Shown here: positions 1 through 11,560 of the stretch, piece after piece
Layout of the letters: every line of letters begins with the position of its first letter
Position numbering within the stretch: the first letter of the stretch is position 1
Origin: Acanthaster planci
Taxonomy: Eukaryota > Echinodermata > Asteroidea > Valvatida > Acanthasteridae
Direction of reading: 5' to 3'
Assembly: GCF_001949145.1 (NCBI RefSeq)
Contig: NW_019091364.1
Coordinates: 1,248,691 to 1,310,690 of the forward strand
Length of the DNA stretch: 62,000 nt
Notes under the pieces: generated by a model
What the model was told of the DNA's origin: nothing
Seen by the model: only the letters and a program-made list of their open reading frames with translations
Database searches by the model: none
Translations under genes and position numbers: made by a program

Positions 1-19
1 CCTTTCAGACATCTTGGGG

Positions 20-77
20 GGATGTGTTAAGTAACAATAGTCTGGGATGTGTTAAGTAACAATAGTCTGGAATGTGT
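20..77. repeat. 25-bp tandem repeat, 2.3 copies
   Basis: The unit ggatgtgttaagtaacaata (first 20 of 25 bp) is exact at 20-44 and 45-69, then a partial third copy. Confidence 0.85.
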
Positions 78-120
78 ATAGGGATTGGACATGTTGGGGG
101 GTACCCCTCGGTCTCATTTC

Positions 121-330
121 TTGCTGGGTATAGCAACTCTGCTAAGTATGAAGTTGGTAGTGGGCGTACACAAAGTGCACACTGGGTATATAATGCATTT
201 ATTGGGTATGCACTGGGTGCCTGTACTAGGTGTATACTGGGTACACTATTTTGTTCACTATATGTGCAATTGGGTACAAACTGGGTTTTGCTCAGTTGTA
301 GGGGTATCACTAGGTGTTTTTATACTTGTA
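121..330. repeat. Degenerate tandem array built on actgggta
   Basis: The word (a)ctgggta(t/c) recurs at irregular 8-26 bp spacing about eight times (e.g. 181, 207, 219, 237, 270). It looks like a decayed minisatellite. Confidence 0.6.
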
Positions 331-3300
331 TTGAGTACAAGTTAAGTTCTGCTCAGTCACCAGGGAATACCCTGCTTGCTGTAGTGGCTGAAATGTCACC
401 AACTAGTCGTCATCTTCTGGATTCATTTCAACAATTTCCACATTATTACTATCCTGAAATCACAACGGAAAGTTTCAGGTTTCGGACACGAGGGTGAATA
501 ATGCAATTAAAGAGAAATGGGAGATTAACAAAACAAAAAGAAACTGCACAATGTTGACATTTTGTCGCTAATATAGAATAAGTTTTATAATGGGTAATAA
601 TTACAAGACCAAAATATAATACAGATCAGAAATAATTACACAATTTCTTTAGGGTGGTGCTTAGGCTAATTGACTTCATATGATCAACCATCTCTCGACC
701 ATTTCATCCATCTCTGACTCTTTCTGGATTAGTTTTATGTAATGCACTGAGCAGATGATTTGAGACAATCTGTGGTGTGAGGACAGATACAAACAATCCT
801 GTGCATGTACGAAAGCTTCAACAATGAACATCACCCCCCCCCTTTCCCCCAATTTGTCACATTTCTATTGCCCCCAAACAAATGCAACCTACCCCTGAAT
901 TCTTTCTGGGAACCCAGTAGTTATTTACATAAACAAATGTGAAGCTGAATACCACCAGGCCTCCACACCTGATTAAATCTTTGGCCAAATTGTAATTCTA
1001 TATTTAACATTCCTCACTGCAGAATCACAGTGCGGAAATGGAATATAAACCATGTCTGTTCTACCAACCCACCAACTTCATGTCTTCTCCCCTCTTCCCA
1101 TCTTGTTGAGGAAAAGACAAGCACGCAATTAAGTTCTACTGTTAGTTAACACCACCCACTGCACAGATAAATGTATGCCCCTCTCTCTTCCAATGTCACA
1201 GCACGTTGCAACCACACGCAGTATACAAGAGCACGCACATGCTGCATGTGCGTGGGACATAAATCACCACAGTGATTGGTCAAAAGATCAAGGGGGTGGG
1301 GCCTAATGGATCAATCTGTTGACCTTGGACCAATTTGTCTAAGCACGAAGAAAATAAACGCTTAATAAACAAAGGTTACCAGCTCAAACTGTGATTGTCA
1401 TGCTAACCAAAAGACAGGTAAATACCATTTCAAAATAATATACATCACAAGAACTTTTGGCTGGTAACCTGATTTGTCAAGCAACATTTTTTCACGCTTA
1501 AACAAATTTTTCACTTAATCAGTGCTATGACATTGGCCCCTTATCAAAGTACAGACTACTCCTGTTAGTTATCTAAACTACAACAATTTGCATTGTGACT
1601 GATTGCATATGAACAAAAAAAACTGTCCTCAAGACATCATACCAAACTGTGTCAATCAAATGTATCATTTGTGTACTGAACATAAATACCACTTAGCAAA
1701 GCCGTAACTCCACTAGGTCACCAGGCCAAAGGTCACCCAGCCGCCTGGCTAATATACATGTATATGCATATGTTCACCTGTTGAGCAAACATTAACCGGG
1801 AACCAGCCATGAGCCATAAATTCATGGCATGCCATTTCGGCTGGTAACCAAACACAGCTAAACAAGTACATGCACAAGTACCAGTACTTCCTCAAAAGTG
1901 TCTACCTACAGTAGACCCAATGAAGTTGGCTTCCGACACCGACACAAACTGGAGGACGAGAACACATCCTCTTCCTGTTTTTTGGGTTTTTTTTCTTTTG
2001 TACCACAAAATCCTGTGAGAAACCACCGTCATATTTTTACAATGCCTTATGCATACAGTACAATGAATTTTAAAAACACCAAAAAGTAAATAACATAAAA
2101 ATAGATCACATACTTCTAGGAAATATTCCCAAATCAAAACTCTTTTACTTGATTGACCTTAAGTCCACAACTCTGATCAATTTTTTTTTACGATCAGTCT
2201 GAGTAGCAGTGACGCATCGAGTAACGTCTTGATGAAACACAGCAATGATTAACAGCAACATACACAAAGACAGACTAATTTTTCACCATATCTTATAAAT
2301 TTAAAATATGCAAATGTTACAGATGTTATTAATTTGAAGGAAAAAGGATGTTTCATAAAATCTAACAGTCCATTCCAGAGCACTGAAGAATAGAGTATCT
2401 TACAGTATAGTGTTGTATCCATATCAGTCTAAGCCAGCAAGGAAGTGACTATCTTCTTAAACCTAACCTTCCCTAACCACACAGAATTGAATACCAGTAA
2501 AGTGTGTGAATTTGTGGCACTGGGTACTGTACCCCTAAACTGCTTGTGCTTTAACATGGGTTCAGGCATACCCATAATAAACAGAGTCCAACAGTTTTTG
2601 TGCACAGTTTACCATATATGGTGTTGGAATTTGTGTGAATGGGTATGGTTCCTAGTAAATCACTCTGGGGAGTTCGGGTTAATAAGTAGGAAAAATCTAG
2701 CTGCATGTTGGTATTGTAGTCACATGTTGCTAATTGTTTCTGAACACTGAAACATGGATGGGCCACTTTTTTTCAGGATATCCTTTCATTACTACTACTC
2801 CAATCAGATCACCACTCCAGTAGTTGGCGTTGATTCCATTTTTAACGTCAATACCAAGTTCAAAGTTACAGTTGAAAAAATATACATGAAAATTGCTCGA
2901 TATGCACAGTTTAAAAATACACGCACGGGGAGACTGTACAGACTAAGACAATTATATACCCTGGAAAGAGAGAATCTGGTTTGTTTCGGGAATCTGTCTC
3001 AAAATGCTGTGAACTTCAATAAAATGATATTCGTAACCATCAAAAGCCTCTCCCCAACTTGCTACCAAACACTACATAGATGCTTGGCAAGAAATCCTCG
3101 TTCAGTTTTGGAATTAAGCATTTGCGGTTACTAACTCGGTTATAGATGGTTTGTCAAGGTGCATCTAAATATTTGCACAAAGTGACGCTGATAAAACATG
3201 GAAAGGGCTTAAAAAAAGCTGTTTCCAGCCTTCTCTCAAATACAAATTTGACCACAGCTTCATATTCTGGGCTGAAATTCACCCAGCGTCAGCAATTAAC

Positions 3301-3443
3301 ACTTGGAATGTGACAAATTCAAGCCGATATGATAGTTGATAACCAGTACTGTTACATGCTAGAAATGAATTTTTTTTTAAGGCTGGAAACTACTTTTTTT
3401 CAGTTATTTGATACAAAACTGGCAAATAACTTTTTTTTTTCAC

Positions 3444-3731
3444 TCATGAGGCCATGGGCGGGGCATTTGCCTGGGTTGCGTCACTTGCCGCTGCTGCCGA
3501 ATAAGGGGGCGGTGCCGGCATGGGCGTGGTGGTGGGACTTGTTGGTCCATCTGGCTGTGGCATGGGCATCCCGCTCTGGTAGTAGGTAGTCTGAGGGGGA
3601 TAAACTGGGTTTGGGTAGGCGCCATCTGGGGGGTAGGCTGGGTTGGGCGAGGCCCCAGCCCCGTTCATGGGCATGGTGGGGGGTGGGTACACAGCCTCTG
3701 ATTTTGGGTAGAGATGTGGCTTGGAGACGGC
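3444..3731 (-). CDS. VOPP1: VOPP1-like coding exon 5 (Pro/Tyr-rich tail, second PPxY, stop)
   Basis: 288 nt with acceptor TATACACAG. Encodes repeated YPP/YPN units and the PPPY motif, then ends NAPPMAS and TGA. The Pro/Tyr composition matches the adjoining exon 4 and fits a WW-domain ligand tail. Confidence 0.8.
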   Translation of the reverse strand, partial: AVSKPHLYPKSEAVYPPPTMPMNGAGASPNPAYPPDGAYPNPVYPPQTTYYQSGMPMPQPDGPTSPTTTPMPAPPPYSAAAASDATQANAPPMAS

Positions 3732-6700
3732 CTGTGTATACAAGAACACAAAGAATATAACCAGCACGTTCCTGGAATGAAGACTGGGTGGTCAAGAGCT
3801 GTAGCTCCAACCACATGGGAGGAGCTACAAAACCCTTAACTCCTCCCACTTTATCAAAATCACTCCCCGCAAACAAGCTCCCCCAGCTCTCCACTCACCT
3901 CATTGTACGATGGGGGACCCTGAAAAGCCCCCTGGGGCACAGGTTGTGCTGGGTAGGCCCCTACCATGTCCGGGTTCTGCTGCCTGGGAGGGGGGACGAC
4001 CACCGGCTGGCTGGTGATGATAGTGCTGTTCTGCTGGTTTAAGTAGGCCTGTCGACGACGATAGAAACCACAACCACCACAGCAGGTCATCAAGATGAAG
4101 AAAATGATGAACCTGCGTATAAACGAGTGACACAATCATTTGAGATGATTCATTCCATTTCCAAACTAATCCCAGTTGTACATTGGTCTTTTGTTTCAAA
4201 ATTCCCTCTGACACTGAAACAGAATATAAACTGCAACAAAAGCATCAGCTTTCAGTTATCATTTATCAAGGTCAGTTGAGCTGTTTCAAGCAGAGTGCTA
4301 TCCACTTTTGTTCAGTCAAATAAGGTAAACAGCAACAAAATGTCAAGCTTCGGACCGTTGTTTTGCCCTCTGCAGAGGCACCATTGACAATTTTTTTGGC
4401 ACACAGGCTGCAACTATAAACATGGGTCCCACGCAACCTATAAACCCCAACTTTTGAACAGAAGATGGGAAAGTACAGTTGCATGTCTATCAAGGATACC
4501 AATTGGAGCATGACTTTGCTTCACAGATGATGTCACTACCCTCCTAAATAAAAGTAATCAAGAACAGAAGGGGACCATTTTTACTCACCAGAAGTACCAA
4601 ATGTTCCAGAAACCATAGTTTTCGTAAGTCAATGGACAACAGCTGGAGTCACAACAATATTCGTCGTTGTCACAGCTACAGCAAATGATTCAAAAACACC
4701 GATTATTAAACATATCCCATAGTCTTCACGAGTGGCCTTCCCAAAGCATTACAACCACATGTACTCATGGTGTGGGGTCCACCAATGAGTGCACTCCAGT
4801 CATATATCCAGTGGGAGTAGGGAGGGCAAATCTTGTTCCCCCAAGACATGTTACCCTTTTTTTATCTAGGAATTGTAAGCGTTAGCATTAGTACTACCAC
4901 CTCTCTACAAGGGATAAGGATTCTTTTGTGGATGAAAAGATTTGAAGTCGTTTTTAGAAAAAAAAATCATTTGGCCCGCCTTCCCCGACAAAAAAACCTG
5001 GATGTCAGTGGTGGTCACCAAGGCAAGAACGTAATCTAGACGACAATTATCCTGTGCTGGGTCTGTGACATTTCGGGGCTTAATGACATGACAAATCTCT
5101 GTTTGCATGAGGAACTCTGAAGCCCTCTGCCTTCAGCTGACAATGACACAGTGACATCACAGATAGTCATTCAGAAGAGATAATGGCATCCGTTAATTCA
5201 TGCACAACAACAATGGTCAGCCACGCTTGATAGCATTTCAATATGTTTTCCATGTCAGACTCATAAATACATTTGGGCCTGTGAAGGCATTAGTCTATTG
5301 GTAGAAAAGGGTTAAAGGGTTTAGAGGCGTCTGTCCCCAGGAAAGATTGAGCCATCCCCAATGCCAGCAGGGTTAGGTTCTCCCTGTTGGAGGGGCAGAC
5401 GTATCCCCATACTGAGGTTTGGATGCTAGCGCGGTGACATTCATTCATTTATCCTTACCCTTTCATTTCTTAAATTAATTATTTTTTCTTTGACTTGTAC
5501 TGCACCCTTGATCATTTTTATGGAAACGGCGCATTATAAATTTTCAATTATTATTATTATTAAAGAGCCAATCTTTCTAAAAATCATGAAAACTGGAAAC
5601 ATAATCAGAATGACAACACATCTGCATTACTTGAAATAAATGCTAAAACAGAATTAGACATGACCAGGACACATGAATGTGCCCACATTGAAGAGACAGG
5701 ATTGATAAATATCATTCAAAATTTGGGCCCAGATTTAAAGTCACGATCTCTGTCAGCCCCTTGACCCTGATTGAGTGTTCACCAGGGAACTGTCCCGAAT
5801 AATCAGGTTGGAGTAGATGCAACAATCAAGCACAGTCAGCGTCCCTTTGTTGGTGACAATGACAGATTGTGAGCAGGCACGGAAATGTTACTCCTGCTGT
5901 CAGGCACAAAGTGTGTTGACACAACTGACGCCATCATCTACATACATAGCTCAAGACCAATCTCAATTATATTGAGATCTACACAGCCCCATTGGAATTA
6001 AATGCTCTTAACAAATTGGTTGAATGCACAGATAACAATGTAGGCTCTTCTCATACAACTAGTTCCAAAACCTTGTTGCAATTTTGAAAATTTTCAATGA
6101 TGCTTGATCTTCATGTACTGACGTAGGGTTTATCTTCCTCCAAATACAGATTTCATTCCGGAACAAAAGCACGGTTGGGCTACCAGAATTACTGTACCAG
6201 TTGTGTGATTATGTGCAGGTTACATGGAATCCAACGAGGAAGTGTAAAAAGTATTCAAAAATGGTTTCATTATCACACTGAAATCACGGGGCAAGATTTT
6301 TTTTAGCACATTTCAACCAGTTTCATCTTCCACATATGTTCACATTTACGTGAACGACAATACAACAGGTATTGACTAGATTAGAAAACTGCTTCCCCCC
6401 TTCAACTTCTATTAAAACTGCATGGTGTTTGCTTGGAATATGTAATTATCTGAAAGGTCAAATGTCAAAATGTTGATGTTCTTAGGAAACAATCAGGGTA
6501 CCAGGTGTGCAGTGCATGTGCATTAAATGTACACCAATACCTGTGCATGTACAATGTACTTTATCCAAGCACGGTAACATGCTCCATTTGTGTGTAACAC
6601 ACCATAAGGAATTCCTCCATGGGCTAAGCACACCATGTATAAATACACATTGTAGCCCAATAATGCCCAATGCCAATTTTTGGGAAGCAGTCAGTCATGC

Positions 6701-9700
6701 TCTGTTCAGACAATGATATTTTATCCACTCAGCAAACAAGACTGGCTGCCAGGGATCACCTCAAAACATTTAAGGGCCCAGAAACTTCCAACAGGAACGT
6801 CAGCTGTGACCAACTACTCTACGAAAGAGCACAGGAGTTTCTGATGCATGTTTGTCAGGAAATGTAACTGGGAATGTTGTGCACTGACATTTGACAATTA
6901 AGGTATACATGTAGGTAGGACTCCATAAAGCGCATTTACCTTCCACGTAATAATTGAAATGTTCTTTTCCAATAAGGTTTCATCTGTTAATTGCTACAGC
7001 AGCCGAAAGGTGAATGTTTACAAATTTTAAATAGTTACAATCTGGAGCAATTGGTGAGAGAAAAGGACTGTATTTAGCACAGTATAGAAAATGCAGGCAG
7101 TTGCAAACATTTTGGCTGCCGCTTAAACTTTGCCAGTTGGAACCCTGCTGAAGATATTTACAGTATGCGTATTTGCATAAGTTTTCTTCCATACTGACAA
7201 AGCGCCCAGTACATGGACGATGCAAACGTAACGACACCGTTTGATCCTGGTGTCAGAGCAAAGAAAACACTGTCATAAGTCCATGACAAAGCATTTGACA
7301 AGCACAATGCCCCAGAGGCACTGATGCATATCTTTTCAACAAAAATCAGGAAACGTTCTTCCTTAAACCACCAAATGAATTTAGAGTTGACATTCAGGGT
7401 CTAGGGAGAAGAGATTATTTGCAATGACTTGACAAAATCAAACTGACGTGGGATATTACGATACTGAATTCTTCCTGATGAAATTCAAGTGACTATACTT
7501 ACTATACATTGTCTGTGTCGGGACAGTATTCGCCATACACCTGAAGCAAAAGAAAACAGGAAGATTCACATTTGTCAACATATTGCTACAAAATTATTTT
7601 GGCCAAATTTGTGGTTTGATTTGTTCATCTTCTGGCCTGAATATTTTTTAAGTGTGTAAAGTTCATAGTGAACCTTTCTAAAATACTAGGAAAAACCTTT
7701 CTAATCCCCCCCCCCAAAAAAAAACCCAGAAAAAAAGAGTAAGCATAATTTGTCAACTTTGCAAAAATTTTGTGATTTACATGTAAATGGCAAGTTGCAA
7801 TGACTTGTTCACCTCAAACCATAGTCAATTTATGTGCGCGTGTTTAATGACCTTACACTATCTTTCAACTACTCCACTGAAATGCTGACAAACTATTTTT
7901 ACATGATACAGAATTTGTACAGAATTTTCCAAATTTATTACTATAAAGTATTAAAGTATGACAGTTTTTTGCATATTAGTTCATCTACTAGACTGCTGCA
8001 CTGTCTCCAAAAAAGGGACTTTTTTCAAGTGGGCTTTGGGATCCTACCATTGCCCTGAGATCCTTTCAATGCCTTCATTGGATTCAGCAGAAAAACACCG
8101 AATGTAAGGCTACCCTTTTAAAAGAATACTACTGTTTCCTTCTAGGATTACAAGCAGAAGTCTGCAATAGGATATAAAGGATGGGAAAAAGACAACATCA
8201 AAACAATTCTTCTTAATCAATCCTTAATATACAGTAAATTGAGTAATATGGTACAAAGTTCACCAAAAAACAACTTAAATAACTTCTATGAACAGAAATG
8301 GGAAAAAGATTTATAATAGCATGTGGATTGTTTGTCTTAGCCTGCTTAGGAAAAAAGTCCCTTTTTAATAGACATTCTCTCTTTTACGGGAATGGATTAG
8401 TCTCCAAATTTCTCAATGATTTCTCTGAATCCTGGTTGGAGGTGAATTCTGAAGATTTTGATGAGTGGGGTGGCACGTGGCCTAGTGGTTAGGGTTTGTA
8501 GCTTCTGATCATAGGGTCGGGGGTTCGAATCCAGCTGGTAGCAGCATGTTGTGAGATTGGGCAAGTCACTTTACGCCTGTGCGCCTCTCTCCACCCAGGA
8601 GTAAATGGAGACCTGTGAGGGCAGACACGGTTATTTTTAACTGTTTGTGCCGAAGTGGCAGCATCAGGCTAGTAGTATGCTCCCCGGGGAGCTGAGATGG
8701 TTTCAGGAATATTCAGATGATGTGATGTGATGATGGGCCTACTTCAACCTTTTTTCAGTGCGAGTGCTCAATGATCAAGCAAAACAGACCTGACTAGGCC
8801 CGTTTGTTTCACATGGACCTGGATTGTGATTAGTAATCCTGTTAGGCGCCATCTTGACTCTTGCGCAAATCTATTGTAGACCTAGGCCTACTCCCTCCCC
8901 AGTTGATTCATTCAAAGGCACATTGACTTGAAGGACTGAATCACGAGGTCGAGTACTTTGAGAACTCAAAGTCACTCCATCATCATACACCGAGTGACTT
9001 CAAGCCAATACAGTTTAGGCCTACATGGTGTCATAATGCTATGGGTTTTTGGAATCGAACTTGATAGGTGAATGATTCCTACCCTAAGAGTTATGGGACA
9101 GCGCAGACATCCTGCAGTTTCACAAAACTGCGGGTAGCAACTACACCACGCCAATGAAAACTGAAACGAGCACGCTAGTATGTACTGATCAAAGAAAAGA
9201 CTGTGTAACAAGATCTTCAGACTGGCTGGTGCGTGCGTACGTTGTTCTGGTCACTGTTTTCACCAATGCGGTACCTGCCATTTTACGAGAATCCCGGATG
9301 TTCGTTCTGCCCCGTACATAGATTACTCAGCTCTGCTGTCACTATCAGGGTAAACTTTGATTGATTAGCTTTGTTCCATCTGAGAATCATTTATCTATCA
9401 AGTTCGATTAAAAACCCCACAGTGGTACGACACCATGTCAACTGTATCGGCTCGAAGTCACACGAAGTATGGTGGAGAAGTGTTTGAGTTCTCGAACAAG
9501 AAGCTCTAAGGTCCAGTACTAGGCCTAGGCTGGCCTTTAATAACTTTTTGCAAAATGCAAGATTGCGCTTAACAATGCCAAAGCTGGTTCGTCCTCTTCA
9601 TTAGGCGGCTTCTGGTGTTGCTGTCATCAGTGACCAAGCAGGAACAAAATGACAGTGGCTAGTCACGCTGTAAATGCTTGAAAGGCACGGCGTACACAGT

Positions 9701-9944
9701 GGTCAATGGTACATCATGTATAAACATGAATCATGGCCGCTCATGCCTGGCGTACCACTGTCAAAACTGTCTGTGCATAGACGTAGGACAATGCTGGTCT
9801 GTGCCAGCTTTTCCTTCCTAAGTTCTAACGCGTAAGGCAGTAAGGCCACACAAATACATTGAGCGTCTCCAAATCCAAGCTTACCTGTGCTATAAATACA
9901 AGAAAAATAGTTAATAAGACACCCTCGGTACTGATCCTCTCCAT
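3444..9944 (-). CDS. VOPP1: VOPP1/WBP1-like PPxY membrane protein, 5 coding exons
   Basis: Spliced model: 9944-9885, 7540-7503, 4675-4589, 4112-3899, 3731-3444; 229 codons including a TGA stop, and all phases agree. The 228-residue product starts with a hydrophobic signal peptide (about residues 8-20). A short cysteine-rich lumenal stretch follows, with CC-x3-CC at 40-46, the same spacing as in vertebrate VOPP1. An aromatic membrane segment lies at about 56-75, followed by a cysteine cluster and the basic stop-transfer FYRRR. The tail is rich in Pro, Tyr and Gln and carries two PPxY motifs (PPSY at 128-131, PPPY at 207-210). Known VOPP1/WBP1 family members are endolysosomal or Golgi membrane adaptors whose PPxY motifs bind WW domains of Nedd4-type ligases or WWOX. 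That role is inferred here from family. The start is the only ATG giving a signal peptide in phase with exon 2. WBP1, WBP1L or a Shisa-like protein are alternatives. Confidence 0.78.
3899..4112 (-). CDS. VOPP1: VOPP1-like coding exon 4 (TM end, RRR, first PPxY)
   Basis: 214 nt. Encodes the rest of the membrane helix, the CCGGCGFYRRR stop-transfer region typical of VOPP1/WBP1 proteins, a Gln/Pro-rich stretch, and ends in PPSYNE. The donor is GAG|GTGAGT. Confidence 0.82.
4589..4675 (-). CDS. VOPP1: VOPP1-like coding exon 3 (cysteine motif, start of TM)
   Basis: 87 nt encoding the CC-x3-CC motif and the aromatic start of the membrane segment (WNIWYFW). Acceptor TTGCTGTAG, donor CTG|GTGAG, phase 2 on both sides. 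Confidence 0.8.
4676..7502 (-). other. Intron between VOPP1-like exons 3 and 2
   Basis: 2.8 kb of AT-rich sequence with gtacatgt words. It contains a possible SINE or LINE 3' end at 5478-5565. No other structure is clear. Confidence 0.6.
5478..5565 (+). mobile_element. Retroposon 3' end with (att)n tail
   Basis: cttgtactgcacccttgatc leads into ggcgcattataaattttcaa and (tta)n at about 5550-5563, the usual layout of a non-LTR element 3' end. The body to the left (from about 5320) may belong to it. Confidence 0.5.
7503..7540 (-). CDS. VOPP1: VOPP1-like coding exon 2
   Basis: A 38-nt micro-exon with acceptor TTGCTTCAG and donor GTAAGTA. It encodes VYGEYCPDTDNV plus two bases of the next codon. 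It continues the signal-peptide frame and joins exon 3 to give a Tyr-Cys codon pair. Confidence 0.7.
7541..9884 (-). other. Intron between VOPP1-like exons 2 and 1
   Basis: 2.3 kb, AT-rich at the left. It carries a plus-strand tRNA-derived SINE at about 8466-8734 and low-complexity C and A runs at 7706-7735. Confidence 0.6.
8466..8734 (+). mobile_element. tRNA-derived SINE with MIR/L2-like body
   Basis: The head has an A box (TGGCCTAGTGG, 8478-8488) and a B box (GGTTCGAATCC, 8522-8532). The body contains TTGGGCAAGTCACTTTACGC and CCTCTCTCCACCCAGGAGTA, then AAATGG, resembling the 3' part shared by MIR/CORE SINEs and L2-type LINEs. The tail is a gatgatgtgatgtgatgatg run. The head is not an intact tRNA. 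Confidence 0.85.
9885..9944 (-). CDS. VOPP1: VOPP1-like coding exon 1 (signal peptide)
   Basis: Encodes 20 residues beginning MERIST and ending in the hydrophobic run LLTIFLVFIAQ, a signal peptide. The donor reads CAG|GTAAGC on the minus strand, phase 0. Confidence 0.72.
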
Positions 9945-10182
9945 CTCCAAAATGTGAAAAATACTTCTGAGAAAACTTCAACCTTCGATCGTTACTCCGA
10001 TATGATGCGCTCTTTTAATTACACAACATATACAACTTAACAGTACATGTACAGTACATGTATGTACCGGCCTACCATAAGTACATAAATACAGCGCTGT
10101 AGCGTATCTTTGGTAAATAAAACAGCAACTGTGCGCGCGCAGGATCGATCAAGGCGATTCATATGCCTCCGTTTTACACAAT

Positions 10183-10254
10183 CACTGATGACGTTTACCC
10201 ATTATCGCGCACATTTTGATGACGTTAAAGAAGTAAAAATAGCAATGACGTCAT
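10183..10254. promoter_or_regulatory. CRE cluster upstream of the VOPP1-like gene
   Basis: A palindromic CRE, TGACGTCA, at 10246-10253 and two half or ATF-type sites (TGATGACG at 10186-10193, GATGACGTT at about 10219) lie within 70 bp, 240-310 bp upstream of the VOPP1-like ATG. Confidence 0.5.
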
Positions 10255-10694
10255 GTTCTAAAAATGTGCTCGGCACTGGTCACCTGGCGTAGAATCACGT
10301 CCGTCCGGGTATTCTGGGAATTTCTGGAGATCAGGAAAAACAAGTTACCAGGCTTTACCCCGCATCACATGATAGTGACAGATCCCACTTCTTGCGGCCT
10401 GCCTTTCTTTTAAACTGGGGCGTATGAATCTTATCCATGCGTGACTTAGTTTATAAGCGGCATGTTAATGTGCATTCTATTCCAGTGACGGACTGTCATC
10501 CTCAAGAAGAAAAATTTTACGGTCACTGAATGAACTTTTGTATCATTTCACAGATAAACTACGAGTATATCATTTTCTTGAATTGATAAAATATTGCCAC
10601 AAGTTCCGACTCCCTTGATCATTGATATTTCGAAAATAGAGGAAGCTTTAACTACATTTTTACGATTTTATATGAATTCGGGCGCTTCTCAAAA

Positions 10695-10832
10695 GTGCGC
10701 CTCCAAGAGTTTGCAACGCGTTGGCCAATCACGACGCACGAAATCTGTCGACCCAAAATGTACGTTTGGAAAGGGTCGACAGATTTCGCTCGCTGTGATT
10801 GGCCAACGCGTTGCAAACTTTTGGAGGTGCAC
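10695..10832. repeat. Near-perfect 60-bp-arm palindrome
   Basis: Arms 10695-10754 and 10773-10832 match at about 54 of 60 positions with an 18-bp spacer. Each arm carries a CCAAT box (GGCCAATCAC), the palindrome CAACGCGTTG and a GTCGAC site. It could be a MITE or a foldback regulatory element. Confidence 0.9.
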
Positions 10833-11005
10833 TGTTGTAAATCGCTCGTATTGAAACTTATTACATTCGATTAAATGAAAAATGGAGTACCCGCGGCTGA
10901 ATTCATCTCTACTTTTTTAAGACTGCAAAGATAAATTGCACCAGATTAAGGAAAACATGTAAAAATGAATATTCAGTTGACGATCGCATCCCGCTGCATA
11001 CGCAC

Positions 11006-11173
11006 GGAATGCAAATGAAATTCTTGTCTGGTCACTTATCTTTCAATTTTAACCAATTACATTTTTAATTATTCCCACAAAACGAAATCGGAATGCAAAT
11101 GAAATTCTTGTCTGGTCACTTATCTTTCAATTTTAACCAATTACATTTTTAATTATTCCCACAAAACGAAATC
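11006..11173. repeat. Exact 84-bp tandem duplication with octamer motif
   Basis: Copies 11006-11089 and 11090-11173 look identical. Each starts ggATGCAAATgaaattcttg... in outline, so each carries the POU octamer ATGCAAAT near its left end. A run of C follows the second copy. Confidence 0.93.
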
Positions 11174-11479
11174 ACCCCCCCCCCAAGTGATTTTTCCGAA
11201 GTCAGATTGCAGCCATTTTTCAAGTGGCAACCCTCACCCAACTTTCTCGGGCACTTAGGACCATTTTCAACCGTAGTTTTTAGCCCTTCTGGTCTCATAT
11301 GAAAGCTCAAAGACCCAGGGAGTTGATCCCGGCAACGATTTACACGATCTCACCATTTTGTGGGTCAAACAATCTCTTTTTAAAAAGAAAATGAGGGGGG
11401 CACTTTTAATGCTAATGAGCTGGCCAGAAATCCTCACTTGAATTAGTGAATAGTGGTCTGCACCCACGGTGACAAGCGA

Positions 11480-11560
11480 AGATAACATTGGAGAGCGCCA
11501 TCTTGCTACCACTCTCCTGGACCGGGGGCGGAGCTATAATTGGCACAGCGGACGGGGAGG
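11480..11560 (+). promoter_or_regulatory. Candidate promoter segment (GC box, inverted CCAAT)
   Basis: GGGGGCGGAGC at 11523-11533 is followed by ATTGG (inverted CCAAT) at about 11540, in a locally GC-rich stretch after gagcgccatcttg. It is a possible start for the untranslated SCAP first exon. No direct proof. Confidence 0.25.

Larger units (their letters stand above)
1..3443. other. Left flank: repeats and probable VOPP1-like 3' UTR
   Basis: No gene is supported. The first 350 bases hold short tandem repeats (entered separately). The rest is AT-rich with scattered gtacatgtat words. The minus-strand VOPP1-like 3' UTR must occupy the right part, but I could not find a convincing AATAAA for it. 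Confidence 0.4.

Noticed and set aside
72-497. 141-codon open frame on the plus strand
   Set aside because: It runs through decayed tandem repeats, has no recognisable domain and no splice or codon support.
2754-3134. 126-codon open frame on the plus strand
   Set aside because: AT-rich, no family resemblance, lies where the VOPP1-like 3' UTR is expected.
8466-8540. Possible genuine tRNA gene
   Set aside because: A and B boxes are present but the stems do not close and a SINE body and tail follow.
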